From NCBI RefSeq assembly GCF_021191635.1, contig NZ_JAIWPR010000027.1:1-64000 (forward strand): a DNA stretch of 64,000 bases, read 5' to 3'. Source of the stretch: Alterluteimonas quercicellularis (GTDB lineage: Bacteria > Pseudomonadota > Gammaproteobacteria > Xanthomonadales > Xanthomonadaceae). This document shows, piece by piece, positions 23,926 to 31,659 of this stretch (within the stretch, counting starts at the first letter, position 1; each line of letters begins with the position of its first letter). A program made the position numbers and the translations under genes. The notes beneath the pieces were generated by a model that saw only the letters and a program-made list of their open reading frames with translations, ran no database searches and was not told the DNA's origin.

Positions 23926-24040
23926 CCGCACAGGATCGCATGGCGCCCCCGCCATCGCACCCGCCGCGTATGCACAGCGCGCTCACGGGATTGCGTACTC
24001 TATGCGCCGACGCGCCCGCACCCAGGAACCGCTCCGCCGC

Positions 24041-25147
24041 ATGACCGCTTCCGCGCCCAGCCTCGACGCCGACCCGCAGACCGGCCGGGTCAGCCTGCGC
24101 GGCCGCTGGACGCTCAGCCATGCCGGGGCGATCGGCGACTGCCTGCGCGAGGCGCCGGAGGACACGCGCGAGATCGACGCCACCGGCGTCGAGCGGCTGG
24201 ACTCGGTCGGCGTGCTGCAGCTGCTGCGCTTCGCGCACAAGCGCCAGCTCGATTTCGACGGCTTCCGCTTCCGCGACGACCACCGCGCGCTGGTGGCCGC
24301 GATCGAGGACGTGCACGACGACCGCCCGGGCCGCAAGCGCGAGTACGGCTTCGCCGCGGCCCTGGCCCGCCTCGGCTACGCGGTGGTCGACAACGGCCGC
24401 GAGATCATGGCGCTAATCAGCTTCCTGGGCGAGAACCTGCTCAAGCTGGTGCGCCTGGTCAAGGAACCCTCGCGCTTCCGCCTGACCCCCACCGTCAGCC
24501 ACATGGAGCAGGTCGGCCTGGATGCGGTGCCGCTGGTCGCGCTGCTGTCGTTCCTGGTCGGCGCGGTGATCGCCTTCCTCGGCTCGACGATCCTGGCCGA
24601 GTTCGGCGCGCAGATCTTCGTGGTGGAACTGGTCAGCATCGCCTTCCTGCGCGAGTTCGGCGTGCTGCTGACGGCGATCATCCTCGCCGGCCGCACCGCC
24701 AGCGCCTTCACCGCCCAGATCGGCGCGATGGTCAGCCGCGAGGAGGTGGACGCGATCCGCACCCTCGGCCTCGACCCGGTCGACCTGCTGGTGCTGCCGC
24801 GGGTGATCGCGCTGATGATCATGCTGCCGCTGCTGACCTTCCTGGCGATGATGGCCGGCCTGGCCGGCGGCCTGACCGTGGGCGCCTTCAGCCTGGAGAT
24901 CCCGCCGCAGGCCTACCTGGCGCGGTTCCAGGACACCTTCGAGCTGCGGCACATGCTGGTGGGCCTGTCGAAGGCGCCGGTGTTCGCGATGCTGATCGCG
25001 CTGATCGGCTGCCTGGAGGGCCTGCAGGTGGAAGGCACCGCGCAATCGGTCGGCGAGCGCACCACCTCGAGCGTGGTGCAGGCGATCTCGCTGGTCATCG
25101 TGCTCGACGCGATGGCCGCGATCTGGTTCATGGAGATGGGCTGGTGA
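24041..25147 (+). CDS. mlaE: Mla-type ABC transporter permease with fused N-terminal STAS domain (MlaB-MlaE fusion)
   Basis: Inner-membrane permease of a phospholipid transporter that maintains outer-membrane lipid asymmetry. At 368 residues it exceeds MlaE (260) because residues about 10-105 form a STAS domain (SLRGRWTLSHAG, the core IDATGVERLDSVGVLQLLRF), equivalent to separate MlaB. The permease part has five to six hydrophobic segments and the MlaE signature AGRTASAFTAQIGAMVSREEVDAIRTLGLDP. An alternative start at 24002 would add 13 residues. The stop overlaps the GTG of mlaF. Confidence 0.92.
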   Translation: MTASAPSLDADPQTGRVSLRGRWTLSHAGAIGDCLREAPEDTREIDATGVERLDSVGVLQLLRFAHKRQLDFDGFRFRDDHRALVAAIEDVHDDRPGRKREYGFAAALARLGYAVVDNGREIMALISFLGENLLKLVRLVKEPSRFRLTPTVSHMEQVGLDAVPLVALLSFLVGAVIAFLGSTILAEFGAQIFVVELVSIAFLREFGVLLTAIILAGRTASAFTAQIGAMVSREEVDAIRTLGLDPVDLLVLPRVIALMIMLPLLTFLAMMAGLAGGLTVGAFSLEIPPQAYLARFQDTFELRHMLVGLSKAPVFAMLIALIGCLEGLQVEGTAQSVGERTTSSVVQAISLVIVLDAMAAIWFMEMGW

Positions 25148-25995
25148 GCGCGCCCGGCACCGAGACCCGCGACGACGACGACCGCGCCGACGGCGGCGGC
25201 GAGGACATCGTCGTGCGCGTGCGCGGCCTGGAGAACCGCTTCGGCCGCCAGGTGGTGCACGAGGGGCTGGACCTGGACGTGCGGCGCGGCGAGATCCTGG
25301 GCGTGGTCGGCGGCTCGGGCACCGGCAAGTCGGTGCTGATGCGCTCCGTGCTCGGCCTGCGCCGGCCCGACGCCGGGCGCATCGAGGTGTTCGGGATCGA
25401 CACCGCGGACGCCGACGACGAGCAGCGCGCCTACATCGACCGCCACACCGGCGTGCTGTTCCAGGACGGCGCGCTGTTCTCCTCGCTGACGGTGGGGGAG
25501 AACGTCGAGGTCCCGCTGAAGGAGCACTACCCCGGCATCGACACCAGGCTGCGCTACGAGCTGGCGCTGCTGAAGGTGAAGCTGGCCGGGCTGCCCGCGG
25601 ACGCGATCGACAAGCTGCCGGCGCAGCTGTCGGGCGGCATGCGCAAGCGCGCCGGCATCGCCCGCGCCCTGGCGCTCGACCCGCCGCTGCTGTTCCTGGA
25701 CGAGCCCACCGCCGGCCTCGACCCGATCGGCGCCGCCGCGTTCGACGAGCTCGTCCGCACCCTGCAGGAAGCGCTGGGCCTGACCGTGTTCCTGATCACC
25801 CACGACCTCGACACGCTGTACGCCATCTGCGACCGGGTCGCGGTGCTGGCCGACCGCCGGGTGCTGGCGGTGGGCCCGCTGGCCGAGATCGAGCGGGTCG
25901 ACCATCCCTGGGTGCAGTCGTACTTCCACGGCCCCCGCGCGCGCGCCGCGCGCGACGGCGCCGCCCCCACGAACGCACGCGCGCTGGAAGCCTGA
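25144..25995 (+). CDS. mlaF: Mla phospholipid transport ATP-binding protein
   Basis: ABC ATPase energising the MlaE permease. The GTG start at 25144 overlaps the mlaE stop (GTGA). In the 283 residues the Walker A is GGSGTGKSVLM, the Q-loop is LFQDGALFSSLTV, the signature is LSGGMRKRAGIARAL, Walker B is LLFLDEPTAGLDP and the switch His is in LITHDLDTLY. An acidic N-terminal extension (residues 5-22) and an Ala/Arg-rich tail are not conserved. Second gene of the operon. Confidence 0.95.
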   Translation: MSAPGTETRDDDDRADGGGEDIVVRVRGLENRFGRQVVHEGLDLDVRRGEILGVVGGSGTGKSVLMRSVLGLRRPDAGRIEVFGIDTADADDEQRAYIDRHTGVLFQDGALFSSLTVGENVEVPLKEHYPGIDTRLRYELALLKVKLAGLPADAIDKLPAQLSGGMRKRAGIARALALDPPLLFLDEPTAGLDPIGAAAFDELVRTLQEALGLTVFLITHDLDTLYAICDRVAVLADRRVLAVGPLAEIERVDHPWVQSYFHGPRARAARDGAAPTNARALEA

Positions 25996-25997
25996 CG

Positions 25998-26924
25998 ATG
26001 GAAACCAAAGCCAACTACGTCCTCATCGGCGCCTTCACCATCGCGGTGACGGTGTTCGGGCTGCTGTTCGCGCTGTGGGCGGCCAAGTACGCCTCCGACC
26101 GCAGCTGGCAGGACTACGCGGTCGTCTTCACCGAGCCGGTGACCGGGCTGTCGGAGGGCAGCAGCGTGCAGTACAACGGCATCGCCGTGGGCACCGTGCA
26201 GAGCCTGCAGCTGGCGCCGGAGGACCCGCGCCAGGTGGTGGCGCAGCTGCGCCTGGACGCGCGGGCGCCGGTGCGCACCGACACCCGCGCGCGGATGTCG
26301 ATGACCAGCCTCACCGGCTCGCCGATCATCCAGCTCACCGGCGGCAGCCCGGAGCTGCCGCGGCTGGTGGACGTGTCCGACCGCGAGGTGCCGATCATCC
26401 TGACCGAGCCGTCCGCGCTGCAGAACATCGCCGACACCGCCAACCGCCTGGTCGAGCGCCTGGACGACGTGCTGAGCGAGGAGAACGTCGCCAAGATCTC
26501 GCAGACGATGACCAACATCGAGCGCGCGACCGGCTCGCTGGCCGACAGCCGCGACGACATCCAGGGCCTGCTGGCCTCGGCGCGCTCGGCCAGCCAGCGG
26601 CTGGAGCAGACCCTGGAGACCACCAACCGCACCGTGACCAACATCGACCGCGAGCTGGTGCAGGAACTGCCGAGGCTGGTCGCGCGGCTCGATTCCACCC
26701 TGGCCAAGTTCGACTCCGCCGCCGACGGCGCCGACGCCATCCTCAACGAGAACCGCGCGGCGATCAGCAGCTTCGCCAACGACGGCCTGTCCCAGCTCGG
26801 CCCCACGCTGTCGGAGCTGCGCGCGCTGGTGCGCGACCTGCGCCGCATCAGCGACCGCCTGGAAGGCAACCCCGCCCGTTACCTGCTGGGCCGCGACGCG
26901 CCCAAGGAGTTCGAGCCCGAATGA
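25998..26924 (+). CDS. mlaD: MlaD/MCE-domain phospholipid-binding protein
   Basis: Periplasmic membrane-anchored MCE protein that forms the hexameric lipid channel above MlaFE. The 308 residues start METKANYVLIGAFTIAVTVFGLLFALW with a single N-terminal membrane anchor (about 8-28). The MCE domain lies at about 38-118 (VQYNGIAVGTVQSLQL, SMTSLTGSPIIQLTGG). A long helical, coiled-coil-like C-terminal region follows (about 140-295). It starts two bases after the mlaF stop. Confidence 0.94.
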   Translation: METKANYVLIGAFTIAVTVFGLLFALWAAKYASDRSWQDYAVVFTEPVTGLSEGSSVQYNGIAVGTVQSLQLAPEDPRQVVAQLRLDARAPVRTDTRARMSMTSLTGSPIIQLTGGSPELPRLVDVSDREVPIILTEPSALQNIADTANRLVERLDDVLSEENVAKISQTMTNIERATGSLADSRDDIQGLLASARSASQRLEQTLETTNRTVTNIDRELVQELPRLVARLDSTLAKFDSAADGADAILNENRAAISSFANDGLSQLGPTLSELRALVRDLRRISDRLEGNPARYLLGRDAPKEFEPE

Positions 26925-27682
26925 GCGCCCAGTCCAATCGTCGACAAGTGCCCCGCGTCGCCCAACGCCGCCCGGCCGCCGGGCGGCACAACGCCCGCCC
27001 GCGCGTCATCTCCACCGCCCTCGCCCTGACGCTCGCGGCCCTGCTCGCCGGCTGCGGCGGCCTGCTGGGCGGCGGCGGCCCCGACGAGCGCGCGACCATC
27101 TATTCGCCCCAGGTGCGGGTGGCGGCCGACCCGTCCTGGCCGCAGGTGGACTGGCAGCTCGCGCTGGCCCGGACCACCGCGCCGCGGATGGTCGACAGCC
27201 CCCGCATCGCGGTGCGGCCCACGCCGGCCGAACTGCAGGTCTACGCCGGCGCCTCCTGGGCGCAGCCGGCCACCGACATAGTGGAAGGCACGATCCTGCG
27301 CACGTTCGAGGACTCCGGGCGGATCGCCGCGGTGGCGTCGGCCGGTGCCGGCATCCGCCCCGACTACCGCCTGGTGCTGGACCTGCGCCGGTTCGAGTCC
27401 GACTACGCCGGGCAGGCGCTGCCCAGCGCCACCATCGAGATCAACGCCAAGCTGCTGCACAACCGCGACCAGCGCGTGGTCGCCTCGCGGACCTTCACCG
27501 AGGCCGTGCCCGCCGGCGGCACCGAGCTCGGGCCGGTGGTGGCCGCGTTCGAGCAGGCGCTGGCGCGCATCAGCGGCGAGGTGGTCGGCTGGACGCTGGC
27601 CAGCGGCCAGGCCGACGCGCAGCGGCCGCCGGTCCCGGCCCCGGTCGCGCCCCGCTACCAGCCCGCGGCCCCGGCGCGCTGA
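26921..27682 (+). CDS. ABC-type transport auxiliary lipoprotein (DUF330/PqiC-like)
   Basis: Predicted outer-membrane or periplasmic lipoprotein ending the Mla operon. The ATG at 26921 overlaps the mlaD stop (ATGA), giving 253 residues. An Arg-rich n-region and hydrophobic segment end in the lipobox LLAGC (Cys near residue 44). The LprI/PqiC-type fold is suggested by YSPQVRVAADPSWPQVDWQLALARTTAPRMVD, SPRIAVRPTPAELQVYAGASW and the LDLRRFESDY motif. In other genomes such lipoproteins accompany MCE transporters and are thought to hand lipid to the outer membrane; MlaA and MlaC are not encoded here. Confidence 0.85.
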   Translation: MSAQSNRRQVPRVAQRRPAAGRHNARPRVISTALALTLAALLAGCGGLLGGGGPDERATIYSPQVRVAADPSWPQVDWQLALARTTAPRMVDSPRIAVRPTPAELQVYAGASWAQPATDIVEGTILRTFEDSGRIAAVASAGAGIRPDYRLVLDLRRFESDYAGQALPSATIEINAKLLHNRDQRVVASRTFTEAVPAGGTELGPVVAAFEQALARISGEVVGWTLASGQADAQRPPVPAPVAPRYQPAAPAR

Positions 27683-27721
27683 GCCGGGGTCGGTCCCCGC
27701 CCATCGCGGTCGCGCGCGGGC

Positions 27722-29092
27722 TCATGGGAGGTCGCGGGTCGGGCCGTCGGCGGTCTCCGGCCGGAACGACAGGGTCGCCACGACGCCGCGGGTGGCGCCC
27801 GGCACCACCCGCACGCTCCAGCCGTACAGCGCGCACAGCCGGCGCACGATCGACAGGCCGATGCCGCCGCCCTGCGAATGCTCGGCGTGCGAGCCGCGGT
27901 AGCCGCGCTCGAACAGCCGCGCCGCGTCCTCGGCGCTGAGGCCCGGCCCGCTGTCGATCACCTCCACCGCCTGGTCGAGCATCCGCACCACCACTTCGCC
28001 CGACTGGGTGTACTTCACCGCATTGCCGATCAGGTTGCCCAGCGCGACCGCCACCGCCGCCTCCGGCGCATCCACCACCAGGCCGTCCTGCCTGCCCTCC
28101 AGCCGCAGTTCCAGCGCCTTGTTGCCGACCTGGGCGCGGTGCGCGTCCAGCAGCTGCTCGGCCGCGCGCGCGACGTCGGTGGCGCCGTGGCCGCGCTCGT
28201 TGCGCGAGAGCAGCAGCAGCGCGCTGATCAGGTCGGTGCATTGCTGCTCCGCGCGCTGGATGCGCAGCAGGCGGGTCTGCATCTTCTCGTCCAGGTCCGG
28301 CCGCGCGAGCAGCAGCTCGACCGCCCCCTTGATCACCGCCAGCGGCGTGCGCAGCTCGTGGCTGACGTCGGCGTTGAACTCGCGGTCGCGCTGCACCACC
28401 TCGGTCAGGCGCGCGGCGTAGTCGTCCAGCGCGCTGGCGAGCTGGCCGACCTCGTCGTCGGGGAAATGCGCGGCCAGCGGCTCGGGCTGGCCGGTGCCGC
28501 CCGAACGGCGCAGCCGGTTGGCGAGCTCCGACACCGGGCTCATCACCCGCGACGCCGCCCACCAGCCCACCAGCAGCGACAGCAGCGAGAACACCAGCAC
28601 CGAGCCGTAGATCGCGCGCTGGAACTGCACTTCGCCGCGGATCGACTCGGTCATGTCGTAGGCGAGGAAGAACCACTCGCTGTCGGTCTTGCGCACCGCC
28701 AGCCGGTAGGAGAAGGTGCCGTCCTCGTCGGTGCCGGTCAGGCTGTGGTTGCCGTTGCCCAGCTCCACCCACTCGGGGAAGTCGCGCCGCAGGCGGTCGA
28801 TCCGGTCGGGGGTGAAGACGTACGCGCGCATCTGCTGGACCGGCAGGTCCGGGCTGCGCGTGGGATCGCTGTAGTACAGCCGCGCGTACTCGTCGATGTT
28901 GCGGTTCATCACGTCCTCGACCAGCGCGTTCTCCACCCGGTTGCGGGCGTACTGGGTGGCGAACGCGAACAGCAGGGTCAGGCCGAGGCCGAGCAGCAGG
29001 AACGAGAGGATGATGCGGCTGCGCAGGCGGCGGCGGTAGCGCCGCGCGCCGCGCAACGGCGCCGGAGCGCCGTCCCGGTCAGCTGCCGCCAT
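27722..29092 (-). CDS. Membrane sensor histidine kinase (PhoQ/ColS/VgrS type)
   Basis: Sensor of a two-component system with 456 residues. Membrane segments lie at about 27-46 and 160-180, with a periplasmic domain of about 110 residues between them, then HAMP (180-233). HisKA has phospho-acceptor His245 in FNADVSHELRTPL. The HATPase domain shows N box GNLIGNAVKY, G1 DSGPGLS and G2 GGGIGLSIVRRL. The periplasmic domain holds an ExxE motif (Glu107-Trp-Val-Glu110), the kind of motif reported for ferric-iron sensing in the Xanthomonas VgrS/ColS sensor. That link is inference. The start overlaps the regulator gene's stop by 14 bases. Confidence 0.9.
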   Translation of the reverse strand: MAAADRDGAPAPLRGARRYRRRLRSRIILSFLLLGLGLTLLFAFATQYARNRVENALVEDVMNRNIDEYARLYYSDPTRSPDLPVQQMRAYVFTPDRIDRLRRDFPEWVELGNGNHSLTGTDEDGTFSYRLAVRKTDSEWFFLAYDMTESIRGEVQFQRAIYGSVLVFSLLSLLVGWWAASRVMSPVSELANRLRRSGGTGQPEPLAAHFPDDEVGQLASALDDYAARLTEVVQRDREFNADVSHELRTPLAVIKGAVELLLARPDLDEKMQTRLLRIQRAEQQCTDLISALLLLSRNERGHGATDVARAAEQLLDAHRAQVGNKALELRLEGRQDGLVVDAPEAAVAVALGNLIGNAVKYTQSGEVVVRMLDQAVEVIDSGPGLSAEDAARLFERGYRGSHAEHSQGGGIGLSIVRRLCALYGWSVRVVPGATRGVVATLSFRPETADGPTRDLP

Positions 29093-29762
29093 CGGGCGCC
29101 GCGATGCGGTAGCCGATGCCGTGGCGGGTCTGGATCAGCGGGACCTCGAAGGGCTTGTCCACGACCGCGCGCAGCCCGTGGATGTGCACGCGCAGGGAAT
29201 CGGAATCCGGCAGTTCCTCGCCCCAGACCCGGGTCTCCAGTTCCTGCCGGGTCACCACCGCGGGCGCGGCCTCCATCAGCGCCTGCAGGATCTTCAGCGC
29301 GGTGGGGTTGAGCTGCAGCAGCTTGCCCTGGCGGCGCACTTCGAGGGTGTCGAGGTTGTACTCCAGGTCCGCGACCTCGAGCACCCGCGTCTGCACCCCG
29401 CGCCCGCGCCGCGACAGCGCGTTGAGGCGCACCTCCACCTCCTGCAGCGCGAAGGGCTTGATCAGGTAGTCGTCGGCGCCCGAATCGAAGCCGGCCAGCT
29501 TGTTGTCGAGCGAGTCGCGGGCGGTGAGCATCAGCACCGGGGTCTGCTTGCGCGCGTCGTTGCGCAGCTTGCGGCAGACCTCCAGCCCGTCCATGCCGGG
29601 CAGGTTGAGGTCGAGCACGATGGCGTCGAAGTCGTGCACCACCGCCAGGTGCAGGCCGGTGACGCCGTCGGCGGCGAAGTCCACGGTGTGGCCCCGGTCC
29701 TCCAGGTAATCGCCGAGGTTGGCGGCGATGTCCTGGTTGTCTTCAATCACGAGTATGCGCAT
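29079..29762 (-). CDS. OmpR-family response regulator, cognate to the adjacent kinase
   Basis: DNA-binding response regulator. The start at 29762 (MRILVIEDNQDIAANLGDYL) gives 227 residues. The receiver has phospho-acceptor Asp51 (IVLDLNLPGMDG), Thr in MLTARD and Lys in LIKPF. The C-terminal winged helix includes LNPTALKILQALMEAAPAVVTRQELETRVWG and ends in the wing RTRHGIGYR-like QTRHGIGYRI. In sequence character it resembles the ColR/VgrR regulators of Xanthomonadaceae. It is transcribed first and the kinase gene overlaps its end. Upstream is a 91-base spacer to the preceding gene's stop. Confidence 0.93.
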   Translation of the reverse strand: MRILVIEDNQDIAANLGDYLEDRGHTVDFAADGVTGLHLAVVHDFDAIVLDLNLPGMDGLEVCRKLRNDARKQTPVLMLTARDSLDNKLAGFDSGADDYLIKPFALQEVEVRLNALSRRGRGVQTRVLEVADLEYNLDTLEVRRQGKLLQLNPTALKILQALMEAAPAVVTRQELETRVWGEELPDSDSLRVHIHGLRAVVDKPFEVPLIQTRHGIGYRIAAPDGGS

Positions 29763-29853
29763 TTGGGTGTCTTGCGATGGCCAAGGGTGAGGAATCCTCT
29801 TCGCGCACACTGTAGCGAAGTGTGAAACCGCCGGACGTCGCCGCCAACCGACA

Positions 29854-30336
29854 TTACTTCCGCGCTTCAGGATTGCGCTCGAGCGTCCGCATCCATCCCT
29901 CGGCCTCGTTGCGCTGGCTGCGCAGTTCGGCGACCGTCCTGCAGACCGTCAGCGAACGGCGGGTGCCGGAGGGCCGCTCGCGCTGGCAGACCAGGCGACT
30001 GTCCGCGGCGGCCTGGTCCAGCAGCACCTTGACGCGCTCCTGCTCGTTGAAGACCTCCGACTTCGCGCGCGGCGTCAGACGGTCGAGGTCGCCGGCGCTC
30101 TCCAGCCGGTTCTCGATCGAATCGAGCAGCCCGAGCACCTCGCTGCGCTGCTCGGGCGTGATCTCCGAATAGCGCTCTCCGCCCGCCAGTTCGCTGCGGA
30201 TCCTCTCGGCCTGCTCGTCGAAACCGCCCCCGAGCGCATCGAAGCGCTCCGGCTGTGCGAACGCGTTGCCGCACAGCAGAAGCGCAGCCAGCCCCAATGC
30301 CCTGCACGCGACACGACCTGTCTTCATCTTCTTCAT
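29854..30336 (-). CDS. Small exported protein of unknown function
   Basis: The 160-residue protein starts at 30336, supported by a strong GAGAGAGA purine run 6-15 bases upstream, and begins MKKMKTGRVACRALGLAALLLCGNAFAQ, a clear Sec signal peptide cleaved after AFA. The mature part is helical and charged, with heptad-like stretches (ERIRSELAGGERY, RSEVLGLLDSIENRLESAG, RVKVLLDQAAADSRLVC). Two Cys (VCQRER and TVCRTV) probably form a disulfide. No family is recognised. It is upstream of and in the same direction as the two-component genes, so co-regulation is possible but not shown. Confidence 0.75.
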   Translation of the reverse strand: MKKMKTGRVACRALGLAALLLCGNAFAQPERFDALGGGFDEQAERIRSELAGGERYSEITPEQRSEVLGLLDSIENRLESAGDLDRLTPRAKSEVFNEQERVKVLLDQAAADSRLVCQRERPSGTRRSLTVCRTVAELRSQRNEAEGWMRTLERNPEARK

Positions 30337-30506
30337 CGTCTCTCTCTCTTCTCGACGCCCCCGAACAGCGGAGCGGAACGTGACGTTTTCCCCTGGATGC
30401 ACCGGTCCGCCGAAACGATCGTGAGTCCGGCAACGGACACGGCTCGTCTCCGATTCTGGCACAGAATCCACGGCCCCCGGCACCGGAATCCGTGGGTCCG
30501 GGCCAC

Positions 30507-30535
30507 AAAAAACCCAGGCGGACATGCCGCCTGGG
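30507..30535 (-). terminator. Intrinsic terminator downstream of the RimK-type ligase gene
   Basis: A perfect nine-base stem (CCCAGGCGG / CCGCCTGGG, loop five bases) is followed on the minus strand by six T. It lies about 100 bases beyond the stop of the minus-strand gene at 30634-31572. The remaining sequence between 30337 and 30633 shows no gene. Confidence 0.85.
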
Positions 30536-30633
30536 CTGAGAAAGGTACCGCCCCGATGACCGTCTTCCGAGGCCGGCGTCGCCGGCCATGGACCACGGAG
30601 CCTCACCCTACCGGCCGTGCGATTAAGTCGACG

Positions 30634-31572
30634 TTAAACGCGCGGTAGCCGGGCGTTACGCGCGCGCCCGCGGCCGCGGCCGGGGTGCGGGGGCGTCCGC
30701 CCGGCCTCGGCCGCCACGTATTCCACGATCAGGCCGGCCACGTCCACGCCGGTGGCCCCCTCGATCCCTTCCAGCCCCGGCGAGGCGTTGACCTCCAGCA
30801 CCAGCGGCCCGCGCGCGGAGCGGATCAGGTCCACCCCGGCCACGCCCAGGCCCAGCGCCTGCGCGGCGCGCACCGCGGCCGCCTGCTCCTCCTCGCTGGG
30901 GTCGGCGGGCGTGCCGGTGCCGCCGCGGTGCAGGTTGGAGCGGAAGTCCCCGACCGGCGCCTCGCGCCGCATCGCGCACACCACCCGCTCGCCCACCACG
31001 AAGCAGCGCAGGTCGCAGCCCTCGGCCTCGCCGATGAACTCCTGCACCAGGAAGGTCGCGTACAGGCCGCGCAGCGCCTCGATCACGCTGCGCGAGGCCG
31101 AGGGCTTCTCGGTGAGCATCACGCCGGCGCCCTGCGCGCCCTCGTTGAGCTTGATGATGTGCGGCGGCGGGCCGAGCATCGACAGCAGGTCGTGGGTGTC
31201 GTCGGGATTGTCGCCGAACACCGTGACCGGCAGGCCGATGCCCTGCGCGGCGAGGATCTGGTGGCTGCGCAGCTTGTCGCGCGCGCGGGCGATGGCGGCC
31301 GACGGATTCGGCGTGTAGGCGCCCATCAGCTCGAACTGGTGCAGCACCGCGTTGCCGTAGCGGGTCACGGATGCGCCGATGCGCGGGATCACCGCGTCGA
31401 AGCCGGCGATCGGGCGGCCCTTGTAGTGCATCGAAAAGCCGTCCGAGGCGATGCGCAGGTAGCAGCGCAGGGGGTCCAGCACCCGCACCGTGTGGCCGCG
31501 CCGTCGCGCCGCTTCGACCAGGCGCCGGGTGGAGTACAGGCGCGTGTTGCGCGAGAGGATGGCGAGCTTCAT
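30634..31572 (-). CDS. rimK: ATP-grasp RimK family glutamate ligase
   Basis: Adds glutamate residues to the C-terminus of ribosomal protein S6 or makes poly-glutamate. The 312 residues start [22 protein letters not shown]. The N-terminal RimK pre-ATP-grasp domain has [23 protein letters not shown], and the ATP-grasp region carries [21 protein letters not shown], the nucleotide-binding [36 protein letters not shown] and the metal-binding [12 protein letters not shown]. The C-terminal tail is short, Arg-rich and Pro-rich. Stand-alone gene with its own terminator. Confidence 0.92.
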   Translation of the reverse strand: MKLAILSRNTRLYSTRRLVEAARRRGHTVRVLDPLRCYLRIASDGFSMHYKGRPIAGFDAVIPRIGASVTRYGNAVLHQFELMGAYTPNPSAAIARARDKLRSHQILAAQGIGLPVTVFGDNPDDTHDLLSMLGPPPHIIKLNEGAQGAGVMLTEKPSASRSVIEALRGLYATFLVQEFIGEAEGCDLRCFVVGERVVCAMRREAPVGDFRSNLHRGGTGTPADPSEEEQAAAVRAAQALGLGVAGVDLIRSARGPLVLEVNASPGLEGIEGATGVDVAGLIVEYVAAEAGRTPPHPGRGRGRARNARLPRV

Positions 31573-31659
31573 GGGGCCGCGGGCGGTGGGGACGCGACGT
31601 TATACCGCAGCGGCGGCGACGCCCGCGGGAACGCCCATGGCCCGGTCCGCGGCCGGCGC

